Positions 32,465 to 42,008 of a DNA stretch of 64,000 bases are shown here, in pieces. Each line of letters begins with the position of its first letter. The stretch's first letter is position 1. Source of the DNA: DATKRB01 sp963794215 (GTDB lineage: Bacteria > Actinomycetota > Acidimicrobiia > Acidimicrobiales > RAAP-2); contig CAWCCQ010000003.1 in the NCBI GenBank assembly GCA_963794215.1, positions 186,001 through 250,000 of the forward strand, written 5' to 3'. Position numbers and translations under genes: made by a program. The notes under the pieces are model-generated. The model did not search any database. It saw only the letters and a list, made by a program, of their open reading frames with translations, and had not been told where the DNA came from.

Positions 32465-33214
32465 ATGTCGGGTCACTCCAAGTGGGCAACCACCAAGTAC
32501 CGCAAAGGCGCGCAGGACAAAGCACGGGCCAAGGTCTTCGCCAAGCTCATCCGCCAGGTGGAGGTCGCCGCTCGTGAAGGCGGCAGCGATCAGACGGCGA
32601 ACGCCACGCTTCGGGCCATGTACCAAAAGGCCCGCGACGCCTCGGTGCCCCTCGACACCATCGAGCGAGCGATCAAGCGGGGGAGTGGGGAGCTCGAGGG
32701 CGTCCGGTACGAGGCAGTGAACTACGAGGGCTACGCCCCCGGTGGCGTGGCCGTGATCGTCGAGACACTCACCGACAACCGGAATCGCACCGGATCCGAG
32801 GTGCGCAACCTCTTCACGCGCAGCGGCGGCTCCATGGCCGAGCCAGGGGCGGTCAGCTGGCAGTTCGAGCGCAAGGGCGTCCTCTCGTTGCCCCGCGAGC
32901 TCGACGAGGACCGGATCATGGAGGTGGCGGTCGAGGCTGGGGCTGAGGATCTGTCGAGCGCGGGCGACCAGTGGGTGCTCACCTGCGCGCCCGGCGACCT
33001 CCACGCCGTCCAGAGCGCGCTCGAGGACGCGGGGCTACGTCCCGACTCGGCGGAGCTGGCGCTCGAGCCCACCACGACGGTGCCGATCTCCGAGGAGTCC
33101 GACGCGCGGCGCATTCTGCGCCTGTTGGAGTCCATCGACGACCACGACGATGTGCAGTCGGTGCACGCCAACTACGACATTCCCGACGACATCCTGGCCG
33201 CCTTCGAGGGCTGA
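32465..33214 (+). CDS. yebC: YebC/PmpR family transcriptional regulator
   Basis: 249 residues starting 'MSGHSKWATTKYRKGAQDKA', the family signature, with 'PGGVAVIVETLTDNRNRT' and 'GSMAEPGAVSWQFERKG'. Members are DNA-binding or translation-linked regulators; in actinobacteria the gene stands just before ruvC. Here two acyl-CoA dehydrogenase genes on the other strand are placed between yebC and ruvC. AAGGAAG precedes ATG 32465. Confidence 0.94.
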   Translation: MSGHSKWATTKYRKGAQDKARAKVFAKLIRQVEVAAREGGSDQTANATLRAMYQKARDASVPLDTIERAIKRGSGELEGVRYEAVNYEGYAPGGVAVIVETLTDNRNRTGSEVRNLFTRSGGSMAEPGAVSWQFERKGVLSLPRELDEDRIMEVAVEAGAEDLSSAGDQWVLTCAPGDLHAVQSALEDAGLRPDSAELALEPTTTVPISEESDARRILRLLESIDDHDDVQSVHANYDIPDDILAAFEG

Positions 33215-33280
33215 GCGAACCGGGGAGGTCGTTGGCTCGCCCGCTAGGCACGGCCCGGCACCGTTCGGGTGCGTCGGTCG

Positions 33281-34549
33281 CTACCGGCCGCCCGGTGAGC
33301 GGGGCACGTCTCGGAAGGCGACGTCCTTGTCCATCGTGCGCTCGCGGGGCATCCCGAGCACGCGCTCGCTGATCACGTTGCGCGACATCTCGGTGGTGCC
33401 GCCACCGATCACCGCCGCCTGCCGGGTCAGAAACCCGATGCCGTAGGACTTGGACCACTCGTCGTCGTCGTCCCAAGCGACCCCGGCCGACCCGGCCAGC
33501 TCGAACTCGATGGTCGAGGTTCGTGTCCGGGTGTCCCCACCCATCACCCGGGTGAGGGCCGCCGCCTGGTCGGTGATCTTGCCGGTGGCGATGGCCTTGG
33601 ACACCCGCGACGAGAGGGCCCGGGTGGCGAGCGAGAGGGTATGGGCCTCGCCGATCAGGTCACGGGCCCGGGGGTCCTCCAAGCGCCCCGCCGCCCGGGC
33701 GATGCCGATCAAGGGGTGTGACCCGCCCGAGGGGCTGCCCTCGCCGCCGATGGCGGGGCGGATGGTGAGCGGGGACATCGAGAAGCTCTTCTCGTAGAAC
33801 ATCCAGCGGATGCCGACGGTCCAGCCGTCGTCGACCTGCCCGATGCGATCGGCGTCGGGGATGCGCACGTCGGTGATGAACTCCTGGCAGAACTCCTTGG
33901 AGCCGTTCAGCATCTCGATGCGGTGCACCTCGATGCCCGGCTGGTGGATCTTGACCATAAAGACGCTCAGGCCCCGGTGCTTGGGGACGTCCCAGTTGGT
34001 CCGGGCCAGGCACAGGCCCCAGTCCGACCACCACGCACCGGTCGTCCAGATCTTCGAGCCGTTCAGCACCCACTCGTCGCCGTCGCGCACGGCGGTGGTC
34101 TGGGCGCCGGCCACGTCCGAGCCCCCCGAGGGCTCCGAGAGGAACTGCATCCAGATCTCCTCGCCCTTCAAGATGGCGGGGATGTGGCGCTGCTTCTGCT
34201 CCTCGGTGCCGAACTCCAAGATGACCGCGCCACAGGGGGTGAAGGTGGGCACCTGGGTGCGCACCGGGTAGTCGTAGCCCACGATCTCTTCGTTGAAGAC
34301 CTCGGCGTGGGCCGGGGTGAGGCCCTGGCCCCCGTAGGCCTTGGGGAAGCAGATGCCCGCCAGGCCCCCGTCGAAGAGCTTGCGCTGGAGCGCACGGGTG
34401 TGGGCCACGTCGGCCAGCTCCTCCTCGTCGGTCATCGTGCCCCGCATGCCCATGGCGTCGTGGCTCGGGCGCCGGGGCATGTTCTCGGCCAGCCAGCTCC
34501 GGGCCCGCTGGCGGAACTCCTCGACGCTCTCGATCGCCTCGGCGCTCAT
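33281..34549 (-). CDS. acyl-CoA dehydrogenase (first of pair by downstream order)
   Basis: 422 residues of the FadE/CaiA type: N-terminal helical domain, 'FLSEPSGGSDVAGAQTTAVR' (substrate/FAD loop), 'WVLNGSKIWTTGA', and the C-terminal 'TTEMSRNVISERVLGMPRE'. The usual catalytic base could not be assigned by eye. GGGAGG lies upstream of ATG 34549, which overlaps the stop of the other dehydrogenase (ATGA). Adjacent unequal FadE pairs often form alpha2-beta2 enzymes for sterol or branched acyl-CoA; that is inferred here. Confidence 0.88.
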   Translation of the reverse strand: MSAEAIESVEEFRQRARSWLAENMPRRPSHDAMGMRGTMTDEEELADVAHTRALQRKLFDGGLAGICFPKAYGGQGLTPAHAEVFNEEIVGYDYPVRTQVPTFTPCGAVILEFGTEEQKQRHIPAILKGEEIWMQFLSEPSGGSDVAGAQTTAVRDGDEWVLNGSKIWTTGAWWSDWGLCLARTNWDVPKHRGLSVFMVKIHQPGIEVHRIEMLNGSKEFCQEFITDVRIPDADRIGQVDDGWTVGIRWMFYEKSFSMSPLTIRPAIGGEGSPSGGSHPLIGIARAAGRLEDPRARDLIGEAHTLSLATRALSSRVSKAIATGKITDQAAALTRVMGGDTRTRTSTIEFELAGSAGVAWDDDDEWSKSYGIGFLTRQAAVIGGGTTEMSRNVISERVLGMPRERTMDKDVAFRDVPRSPGGR

Positions 34550-35688
34550 CGGTGGCCCTCCCTTTGCTCGAGAATGGTGGTGAGACGGTTTCGGTGGTCG
34601 GCGACGGTGCCATAGAGGTGGGAGCCGAGGACGACCCGCCGCAGGTACAGGTGCAGGTCGTGATCGAAGGTGACCCCGATGCCCCCGTGCATCTGGATGC
34701 ACTCGTGCACCAGCTCGGGTCCCTGCGAGCTCACGTAGGACTTGGCCCCGCTCACGCTCTCCTCAGCATGGTGGCTCTCGTCCTGCACCGCTCGCGCGGC
34801 CTCGTCGGAAAGGGCGTGGCTGGCTTCCAGCCAGATCTTCATGTCGGCGAACCGGTGCTTGAGCGCCTGGTAGGAGGCGAGGGGGCGACCAAAGGAGTAG
34901 CGGTTGAAGGCCCACTCGATCGTGATCTCGAGTGCCTTGTCCATGGCGCCGACCATCTCGGACAGCTCGAGCACGATCGCCGTCTCGAGCTCACGCTCGA
35001 CGTCGGCCGCGGCTCGGCCGGCGTCGCCCAACACCGCCGAGGCCGGGACCTCGACGCTGTCGAACGTCACCGACGAGAAGCGCCGAGACAGGTCCACCCC
35101 GCCCATCGGCGCCACCGTGAGGCCAGGCGCGTCGAGGGGCACGAGCAGCTGGACCAGACCATCGGGGGTCCGAGCCACCACCAGCAGCACCGCGGATTGG
35201 TCGCCCGACTCCACCGGCTGCTTGGTGCCCGACAGGACGAAACGGTCACCCTTGGGCGTGGCCTCTACGGTCACGTCGCCCAGGCGATCATGGGGTCGGG
35301 GCTCGGCGTAGCACCACGAGGCCAGCCCTTCGCCGCTCAGGATCCCCGGCAACCACTGCTCCTTTTGGGCAGCGGTTCCGAGTCGCGACAGTGCACCAGC
35401 GACCACGTTGTTGACCACGAGGGGGCCCGGCGCGGCATGGCGACCGAACTCGAACCCGACGAGGGTGAGATCGGCCACCCCGCGCCCGCTGATGCTGCCT
35501 CCGCCGTCGTCCTCGCTCACGAGCAGTGAGGTCCACCCGAGCTCGGCACCCTGGCGCCAGTAGTCACGCTCGAAGCCCACCGGATCGTGGCGCTTGGCCC
35601 GAAGCTCGGTCACCGGCGCCTTGTCCTCGAGGAACTTCCTCGTCGTCTCGGCGAAGAACTCCTGATCCGACGTCAGCTCGAGCTCCAT
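34546..35688 (-). CDS. acyl-CoA dehydrogenase, partner subunit
   Basis: 380 residues with 'MELELTSDQEFFAETTRKFL', 'WCYAEPRPHDRLGDVTVEA' and the C-terminal 'RYSFGRPLASYQALKHRFAD' and 'CIQMHGGIGVTFDHDLHLYL'. It is the upstream gene of a two-gene operon, sharing four bases with its partner. 'AEPRPH' replaces the more usual TEPxxGSD at the flavin loop, which suits a subunit that may rely on its partner. The 238 bp between it and divergent ruvC hold nothing that I recognise. Confidence 0.86.
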   Translation of the reverse strand: MELELTSDQEFFAETTRKFLEDKAPVTELRAKRHDPVGFERDYWRQGAELGWTSLLVSEDDGGGSISGRGVADLTLVGFEFGRHAAPGPLVVNNVVAGALSRLGTAAQKEQWLPGILSGEGLASWCYAEPRPHDRLGDVTVEATPKGDRFVLSGTKQPVESGDQSAVLLVVARTPDGLVQLLVPLDAPGLTVAPMGGVDLSRRFSSVTFDSVEVPASAVLGDAGRAAADVERELETAIVLELSEMVGAMDKALEITIEWAFNRYSFGRPLASYQALKHRFADMKIWLEASHALSDEAARAVQDESHHAEESVSGAKSYVSSQGPELVHECIQMHGGIGVTFDHDLHLYLRRVVLGSHLYGTVADHRNRLTTILEQREGHR

Positions 35689-35926
35689 GACAGCGTCCCT
35701 CCCTCGTCGTTTCGCCGCCGCACGGCCACGTCACGTTCGGACGTCACCACCACGAACCGCGCTGTGAACCACGAGGACGCGATGGCCGGCAGATACCTCG
35801 GTCACATCTGGCGGTCATGATAGATCGTCGTCGGCGAGCTCGTCGGTTCCCGATCCGGTCGAGGGAAGGGCGATTGGGCGGCGACGATCCCCGATCGCGG
35901 CGGGCCGGCCGGCTACATTCGAACGC

Positions 35927-36444
35927 GTGTTCGTGCTCGGGATCGACCCCGGACTCTCTCGGTGTGGCTACGGACTGGTGCGGCGTTCCTCGGGCCGCGA
36001 CGGCGCGCTGGTCGCGGTGGCGGCCGGGGTGATCGAGACCGATCCCCACGCCCCACTCCCGTCAGCGACTGTGGATCGTCTTCAGCGAGCTGCGGTCCCT
36101 CATCGCCGAGTACCGTCCCGACGCCATGGCCGTCGAGCGGGTTTTCTTTCAGGTCAACGCCAAGACGGCGATGTCGGTCGGGCAGGCCAACGGGCTGGCG
36201 CTCGCCGCGGCCGCCGAAGCGGGCTGCCCGGTGGTCGAGTACACGGCCAACGAGGTAAAGCAGGCCCTCGTCGGCTACGGCAGCGCCACCAAGGACCAGG
36301 TGCAGCGCATGGTGGCCAGCGTCCTCAAGCTGCCGGCCCCGCCCCGACCACCCGACGTCGGCCGATGCGCTCGCCCTGGCGACGTGCCATCTGACGACGA
36401 TGCCGTTGCACGCGGCCCTGGCCGCGGCGGGAGGTCAGCCATGA
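35927..36444 (+). CDS. ruvC: Holliday junction endonuclease RuvC (two frameshifts)
   Basis: Cuts Holliday junctions with RuvAB. The first catalytic Asp is in 'VFVLGIDPGLSRCGYGLVRR'. After a one-base insertion near 36,061 the protein continues 'QRLWIVFSELRSLIAEYRPD' and 'AVERVFFQVNAKTAMSVGQA' (Glu). After another near 36,362 it ends 'ADALALATCHLTTMPLHAAL' with the final Asp, stopping at TGA 36,442-36,444. Starts at GTG 35927. All four acidic residues are recoverable, so the gene is probably intact in the organism. Confidence 0.88.
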
Positions 36445-36457
36445 CAAGAGGTGCGCC

Positions 36458-37064
36458 ATGATCGGGACGCTCCGGGGGTCGCTCGCGGCTCGAACGGCCT
36501 CGAGCGAGGTCATCGTGGAGGTCGGTGGGGTCGGGTACCGGGTGTCGGTCACGCCGGCGACGGCGGCGGCACTCGCCGGTGTGCCCGGTGCCTCGGTGTT
36601 CCTCCACGTGCACACCCACGTGCGCGAGGACGCGATCGTCCTCTACGGCTTCTCCCACGACGACGAACGGCGCTGCTTCGAGGCCCTGCTGGGCGCGCAC
36701 GGCGTCGGGCCCTCCCTCGCACTCAACGTGCTCGCCGTCCTTTCGCCCGCGGCCCTGTCCACCGCAGTGCTCGAGGACGACCTCCAGACGCTGTGCGCGG
36801 TACCCGGCGTCGGGCGCAAGACGGCGGCTCGCCTCTTGATCGACCTCAAGAGCCGGCTCGACCTGCCCGACCTTTCCGGGACGCTCGACGGCGCCACGAG
36901 CGGGCCGCGCTCAGCGCAGTCCGAGGCCCGGGCCGCGCTGAGCGAGCTCGGTTACGGGCCCGAGGAGATCCGGGTCCGCGCTCGAGGGTCTGCCCGACGC
37001 CCGTGACGAGCTCGACGTCGAGTCGATCCTGCGGTTGGCCCTGCGGGAGCTCGCCGGCCGATGA
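36458..37064 (+). CDS. ruvA: Holliday junction DNA helicase subunit RuvA (frameshift at end)
   Basis: Tetrameric junction-binding protein: 'MIGTLRGSLAARTASSEVIV', 'HVREDAIVLYGF', helix-hairpin-helix 'GVGPSLALNVLAVL' and 'VPGVGRKTAARLLIDLKSRL'. An extra base near 36,978 produces an early stop; the corrected end reads 'LEGLPDARDELDVESILRLA' and LRELAGR, with TGA at 37,062-37,064 overlapping the ruvB ATG, as expected for this operon. Confidence 0.9.
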
Positions 37065-38219
37065 GCGGGGCACGACGCGAGGTGCTCGAGGCCCTCGACG
37101 ACACGGCCGAGGGCGCGGGCGCCGCCTCCCCCGACACCGCCCCCCGAAACGATGCGCAGGCCAGGCGCGAGGTGGATCCGGTGGCCGCCACCCGCGAGGA
37201 GCTCGACGAGGCAGGTCTGCGGCCTCGGATCCTGCGCGAGTTCGTCGGCCAGTCCCAGCTCGTCGAGCACCTGGGCATCGTGCTGCAGGCGGCCCGCCGA
37301 CGGAACCAGCCCGTGGACCACCTGCTCTTCGCCGGACCCCCGGGCCTGGGCAAGACCTCGCTGGCCGGCATCGTGGCCGCCGAGCTGGGCGTGGGGTTCC
37401 GGATCACCTCGGGTCCGGTGCTGGCCCGCCCCGGGGACCTCGCGGCCCTCCTGACCGACCTCCAGGTGGGCGACGTGCTGTTCATCGACGAGATCCACCG
37501 GCTCCACCGGTCGGTGGAGGAAGTCCTCTACCCCGCGATGGAGGACGCCAAGCTCGACATCCTGATCGGCAAGGGCCCGACTGCCCGCTCGATCCGCCTC
37601 GATCTGCCCCGCTTCACCCTGATCGGGGCCACCACCCGGACCGGCTTGGTCGCCGCCCCCCTGCGCGACCGCTTCGGGTTCATCGGACGCCTGGACCTCT
37701 ACGCCCCGGTGGAGCTGCAGGAGATCGTCGACCCGATCCGCCCGGATCCTCGGCGTCAGTCATCGACGACGAGGGCGCGGCCCGCATCGGCGAACGGTCC
37801 CGGGGCACGCCACGGATCGCCAACCGCTTGTTGCGGCGGGTCCGCGACTTCGTCGAGGTTCGGGGCGACGGCAGCATCTCGGGCTTCTCGGCGATCGAAG
37901 GGCTGACGCTGTTCGGGGTGGACGAGCTCGGCCTGGACAAGGTGGACCGGGCCATCTTGGACACGCTGTGCCGACGGTTCGGCGGAAAGCCCGTCGGGCT
38001 GACCACCCTGGCCCAGTGCATCGGTGAGGAGACCGACACGATCGAGGACGCCTACGAGCCGTTCCTCCTCCAGCAAGGACTCATCCAACGCACCCCACGC
38101 GGGAGGGTACCCACGGCCCGAGCGTGGGCACACCTTGACGCGGTCCCCGAACCCCAGGGCGGTTCGAGCGGACAGCCGACGCGCAGAACGCGACCCCGCC
38201 GGGGCCGCCGCTGTTCTGA
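37061..38219 (+). CDS. ruvB: Holliday junction helicase RuvB (frameshifts)
   Basis: AAA+ branch-migration motor: 'LRPRILREFVGQSQLVEHLG', Walker A 'AGPPGLGKTSLA', Walker B 'VLFIDEIHRLHRSVEEVLYP', 'IGATTRTGLVAAPLRDRFG'. Shifts near 37,730 and 37,757 separate this from the C-terminal winged helix 'GTPRIANRLLRRVRDFVEVR' ... 'LLQQGLIQRTPRGRVPTARA'. The end is unclear: a further shift would reach TGA 38,217-38,219. Convergent with the sensor kinase. Confidence 0.87.
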
Positions 38220-38253
38220 AGCGGCGCTGCGTCGGGCTGACTGGTGCCCTGGC

Positions 38254-40149
38254 TCAGGCCGAGAGCGGGGGAGCGGTCGTGGCCCGCCGCTGGAGAGGGA
38301 GCAGGACCCGGAACGTGGTCGACCAGCCTGGCGTGTCGACGATGTCGACCGTGCCGTCGTGCGCCTCGACCACCGACTTGGCGATGGCCAGATCCCAGCC
38401 CGGTGCCCGGCACACCTTCGTCGGCCGCGGAGGCCAGCCGGTAGAAGCGCTCGAAGAGCTGTGGCCGGTCGACGTCGGGGATGCCCGGACCGTCGTCGAG
38501 CACCTCGAGCCGGGCGAAATGGCCGAGGGTCCCCACGCGCACCATCACCCGACCGCCCGGCGGGGTGAACTTCACGGCGTTGGAGAGCAGGTTGCCGAAC
38601 AACTGGTGGAGACGATCGGGATCCCCGTTGACCACCACCGGCTCGTGGGCGACCAAGGAGAGCTCGATCCGTCGGCTCGCCGCCTGGGCGGCCATGGTGT
38701 CGATGGCTTCGGTGGCGATCAAGGCCAGGTCGGTGTTCACGAAGTGGACCCGGAGGTTCTGGCCCCCACCGGGGTCGGCGAGCAGGTCCTCGGCCACCCG
38801 CAACAGCTGGAGCGAATTGCGGTCGATCGTGCGCAGCATGCGCATCTGCTCGGGGTCGAGCGGGCTGCCCGTGCGTCGAGCAGAAGCTCCACGAAGCCCC
38901 GGATGGAGGTGAGGGGGGTCCGCAGCTCGTGGGAGACGGTCGCCACCACGTCGTCTTTCATCTGGGTCAGCTCGCGCAGACGATGGTTCTGCTCGACGAG
39001 CACCTCGGTCACCTCACGCTGGACGGCGAGCAGCCGTTCCCGCTCGGCGTCGAGCTCGTCGCGCTCGGTGACGTCGCTCGCCACCGCCACGTAGCCCGTG
39101 TCGCCCGCCCTCGGGCCGGCTGGTGACCGTCACGGCCGCCCGCCGCGGGCTGCCCCCTTGCGGTGATACGTCCAGATGGACGCGTCGCCGGCCCGTTCGA
39201 TCGTGCCCGAGCCGAGCACCGCCATGCCGGCGGGCACGCCGATCTGCGCGGCCCGGGTGGCCACGTCGGCGGGGTCGAGGAAGTCGACCAACGACGATCG
39301 GCCGACCACCTCGGACGAGCCGTAGCCGAACATGCGCTCGGCGCCGGCCGAGAAGAACGTGATCACCCCGTCCGCGTCGGTGCCGATGATCGCCGTCTCG
39401 GTGGCCGCCCGCAGCAAGGAGTCCAACTGCTCGCGCGCCTCGACGGGCGAACCGGGCGTTCTGCTGGGCCCGTAGCGAATGCCGGGCGAGGTTCGCGACG
39501 TACGCCCGGTCCCGGGCGACCATGGTGAAGAACGAGAACGAGACCAGCGCGGCCACCACCGAGGTGACGAGGGCGAGGCGCCACTGCGAGGCAGGGTACT
39601 CGGGCGCCCCCACCACCAGCAGGGGCACGACGAGCAGCGCCGATCACGGCCGCCACCCCGAGGACCAGCTGCGAGCGCTTTCCGTAGAAGGCCAGCCAGA
39701 CGATCGGCAGGACGTAGAGGGCACCAGGCCCGAGGCGTTCCCCTGGGCGTCGCGGATGAGAGCGATGACTGCCGATGAAGCCGATCGGGATGACCGGCCA
39801 CGCCCAGCCTGGCAGACGCCGCCACGGCATGAGCAGGGCCGCCGCCGACGAGGAGGAAGAACAAGACGCCGGCGATGACCACCTCGGTCGTGCGGCGGTA
39901 GGGGAAGGGGATGAGCCCGACCAACACCGATAACGCACCGGCCAGCGCGAAGAGCGGCAGCCGGCGTCGGATGGTGCCGTAGTACCCGGGTGGCACAGTG
40001 CCCGGCTCGTGCTCGGGCGGGTCCGCTCGGTCCTCGTCGGGATCGACCGCGGCCGCCATGCTCGGGTGGGCCACCCTGGGTTCGAGCATCTCGGCGTCGT
40101 CATCGGCCAAAAGGGCCTCTCGCGCCCCCACCGACGATCGCCGGTTCAT
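38254..40149 (-). CDS. membrane PAS-domain sensor histidine kinase (several frameshifts)
   Basis: An N-terminal membrane region with several hydrophobic helices ('LPLFALAGALSVLVGLIPF', 'VVIAGVLFFLLVGGG'), a PAS domain ('AIIGTDADGVITFFSAGAER'), HisKA with the phospho-acceptor in 'VVATVSHELRTPLTSIRGFV', and HATPase_c with N box 'LLSNAVKFTPPGG', 'LDDGPGIP' and 'GTGLG'. At least five frame changes interrupt it. The corrected end, 'STTFRVLLPLQRRATTAPPL' then SA, gives a stop at 38,254-38,256. ATG 40149 overlaps the response regulator stop. Stimulus unknown. Confidence 0.82.
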
Positions 40150-40844
40150 CCTCGCTGTTGGCGATAGCGGTACCCGAAGCCGCGGACGGTCTCGAGGGGC
40201 GACGCCTCGGCGTCGTCCCAGCCGAGCTTTCGCCGAAGCCGCAGGACCGCGTACTTGACGCGGGCGGGGGCCAGCCCGGATGGGTCGTCCCAGGCCAGCT
40301 CGATCAGCTGGTCGGCCGACAGGATCTGACCGGCGTGCCGAACCATCGCCGCCAACAGCCGGTACTCAGTCGGGGTGAGGACCACGGCCTGTCCGTCGAG
40401 CAGACCTGCTGGTGCACGAAGTCGACGCGGACGACGCCGTCGTCGAAGACCGCCCGTGGGCTCGATCCGGCGACCTGGCGTCCGACGGATGGCCTGGAGC
40501 CGGGCGAGCAGCTCGACGCGGCTGAACGGCTTGGTGAGGTAATCGTCAGCGCCGGCGTTGAGGCCCCGCACCTTGTCGCGTTCGGCCGATCGGGCGGTGA
40601 GCACCAGCACCGGCGCATCGCTCATGTCGCGAATGCGCTCGAGCACCTGCCACCCGTCGAGGTCGGGCAGACCCAGGTCGAGGATCACCAGATCGGGCCG
40701 GGCCTGGTGGAACGCCCGCAGTCCGTCGCGCCCGCTGGCGGCCTCGGTGACGGTGTACCCCTCGCGGTCGAGCAGGGCGCGCAGAAGTTGGCGGATGTCT
40801 GGATCGTCCTCGATCGCAAGCACTGAGGTGGTGCCGTCGCGCAC
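40146..40844 (-). CDS. OmpR/PhoB-family response regulator
   Basis: Receiver domain with 'VLAIEDDPDIRQLLRALLDR', phospho-acceptor Asp in 'DLVILDLGLPDLDGWQVLER', Thr in 'VLVLTARSAERDKV' and Lys in 'ADDYLTKPFS'. Winged-helix output: 'VVLTPTEYRLLAAMVRHAGQ' and 'ETVRGFGYRYRQQRG'. Two compensating indels garble about 20 residues of the linker (40,390-40,470). Start GTG 40844 with GAGGACGGG upstream. First gene of the two-component operon. Confidence 0.87.
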   Translation of the reverse strand: MRDGTTSVLAIEDDPDIRQLLRALLDREGYTVTEAASGRDGLRAFHQARPDLVILDLGLPDLDGWQVLERIRDMSDAPVLVLTARSAERDKVRGLNAGADDYLTKPFSRVELLARLQAIRRTPGRRIEPTGGLRRRRRPRRLRAPAGLLDGQAVVLTPTEYRLLAAMVRHAGQILSADQLIELAWDDPSGLAPARVKYAVLRLRRKLGWDDAEASPLETVRGFGYRYRQQRG

Positions 40845-41053
40845 GTCGCCCGTCCTCGATGAGCCAAAGGCGTCCCCGATGTGCCGGGGGGACGGCACGG
40901 TCGCCGTCAAGGGCGGATCGTACCCGGGGCCGGGCCCCCGAGAGGGGACCGTCTGCCCAGGGGCCAGGCTGTTGGTCGATCCGTGAGCTGATCCGTTGGT
41001 CGCTGTCCTGCGTGCGTCGTCGATGTGGGTCTGCATCGGTTCTCTCATGCCAA

Positions 41054-41175
41054 CCATCCACGACGGAGGGCGAGGGAGCCGGACCACGCTCGACCCAGGT
41101 GGCGGTCCGCACCGTCACCTGGGTCCGCCGAACTTACGTGGTCCACGGCTCCCTCATCGCCCTCCGTCGTGATGG
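41054..41175. other. 122-nt rod-like hairpin in a 650-bp intergenic gap
   Basis: Nested inverted repeats pair almost end to end: CCATC/GATGG, ACGACGGAGGGCG (41,060-41,072) with 41,158-41,170, AGGGAGCCG with 41,146-41,154, GACCACG with 41,137-41,143, GACCCAGGTG (41,092) with 41,116-41,125, and CGGT/ACCG around a CCGC tetraloop. Only small bulges interrupt about 48 pairs. It may be a structured RNA, a miniature mobile element or a long terminator. The remainder of 40,845-41,495 shows no gene; shorter palindromes occur near 41,460. Confidence 0.75.
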
Positions 41176-41495
41176 CCTCCTCCGCCTCGGTTCTCGCCGA
41201 TCTGTTGCGCCGCACTGGCTGCTCGTGCGATCAGAACAAGCCCGAACGCAACGTGGTGTGACGCGTAGAGCCAGTTTCGACCAGGCCTGGTGCGGTTGCG
41301 GTGCGTCGAGGTTGCAAGTCGGTTGGTGTTCACCAGCCGAGCTCGATCGGACTCGCCACCGGGCTCGGAGCACCGGGTGCGCACCCCGACCCAGCACACG
41401 GTGGGGGCCCCAAATTCTCGGGGCACCAGGCTGTAGGGTGTCTCTCTTGTGCAGCCACTGATCCGGCGCCTGGGCGCCACTCCCGAGTAGACCCG

Positions 41496-42008
41496 ATGCC
41501 CCACCCCGCCCTCCTCGCCTTCCTCGCCGCCGCCAAGACGACTAAGAGCTCAGGAAGCCCCGTCGTCCTCATCGTGCTCGTGGGCGTGGTGGCGGCCGTG
41601 TATTTCCTGTTTCTCCGGCCCCAACAGCAGCGCCAGCGGGCGCAGCGGACCCAGCGATCCGACGTCGCCGTCGGTGACGAGGTCCTCACGGTCGGCGGCA
41701 TCGTCGGCCGCGTCGTGGATGTGACCAACGACCACATCACGATCGTGAGCGGCGAGGGCTCTGACGACGCGGCCCCCGGCAGCACCCCGACGCGACTGGT
41801 CCTGGTGAAGCAAGGCATCGCCCGCAAGATCGAGCCGGTCGTCGAGCCCGAGTACAACTTCAACGACGCGGACGACGCGGAGGACGAGGACGACGAGCCG
41901 AGCGACGCCGCGGGCTCCCAGGACGTGAACGACGCCCACGACGAGCCCGAGGACCACGACGACGAAGGCGAGGGCGGCGGCCCGACGAATGGCCGCCGAG
42001 CGAAGTGA
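41496..42008 (+). CDS. yajC: preprotein translocase accessory subunit YajC
   Basis: Single-span membrane partner of SecDF: 'SGSPVVLIVLVGVVAAVYFL' then FLRPQQQRQRAQRT, and 'VGDEVLTVGGIVGRVVDVTN'. The C-terminal 60 residues are highly acidic (Asp/Glu-rich), longer than in the E. coli protein but common in actinobacteria. Start ATG 41496; the stop overlaps the secD GTG. Confidence 0.9.
   Translation: MPHPALLAFLAAAKTTKSSGSPVVLIVLVGVVAAVYFLFLRPQQQRQRAQRTQRSDVAVGDEVLTVGGIVGRVVDVTNDHITIVSGEGSDDAAPGSTPTRLVLVKQGIARKIEPVVEPEYNFNDADDAEDEDDEPSDAAGSQDVNDAHDEPEDHDDEGEGGGPTNGRRAK

Noticed and set aside
35927..38219. ruvC, ruvA and ruvB as pseudogenes
   Set aside because: All catalytic residues and overlaps are restored by one-base corrections. 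Simultaneous decay of three adjacent genes with no substitutions is unlikely.
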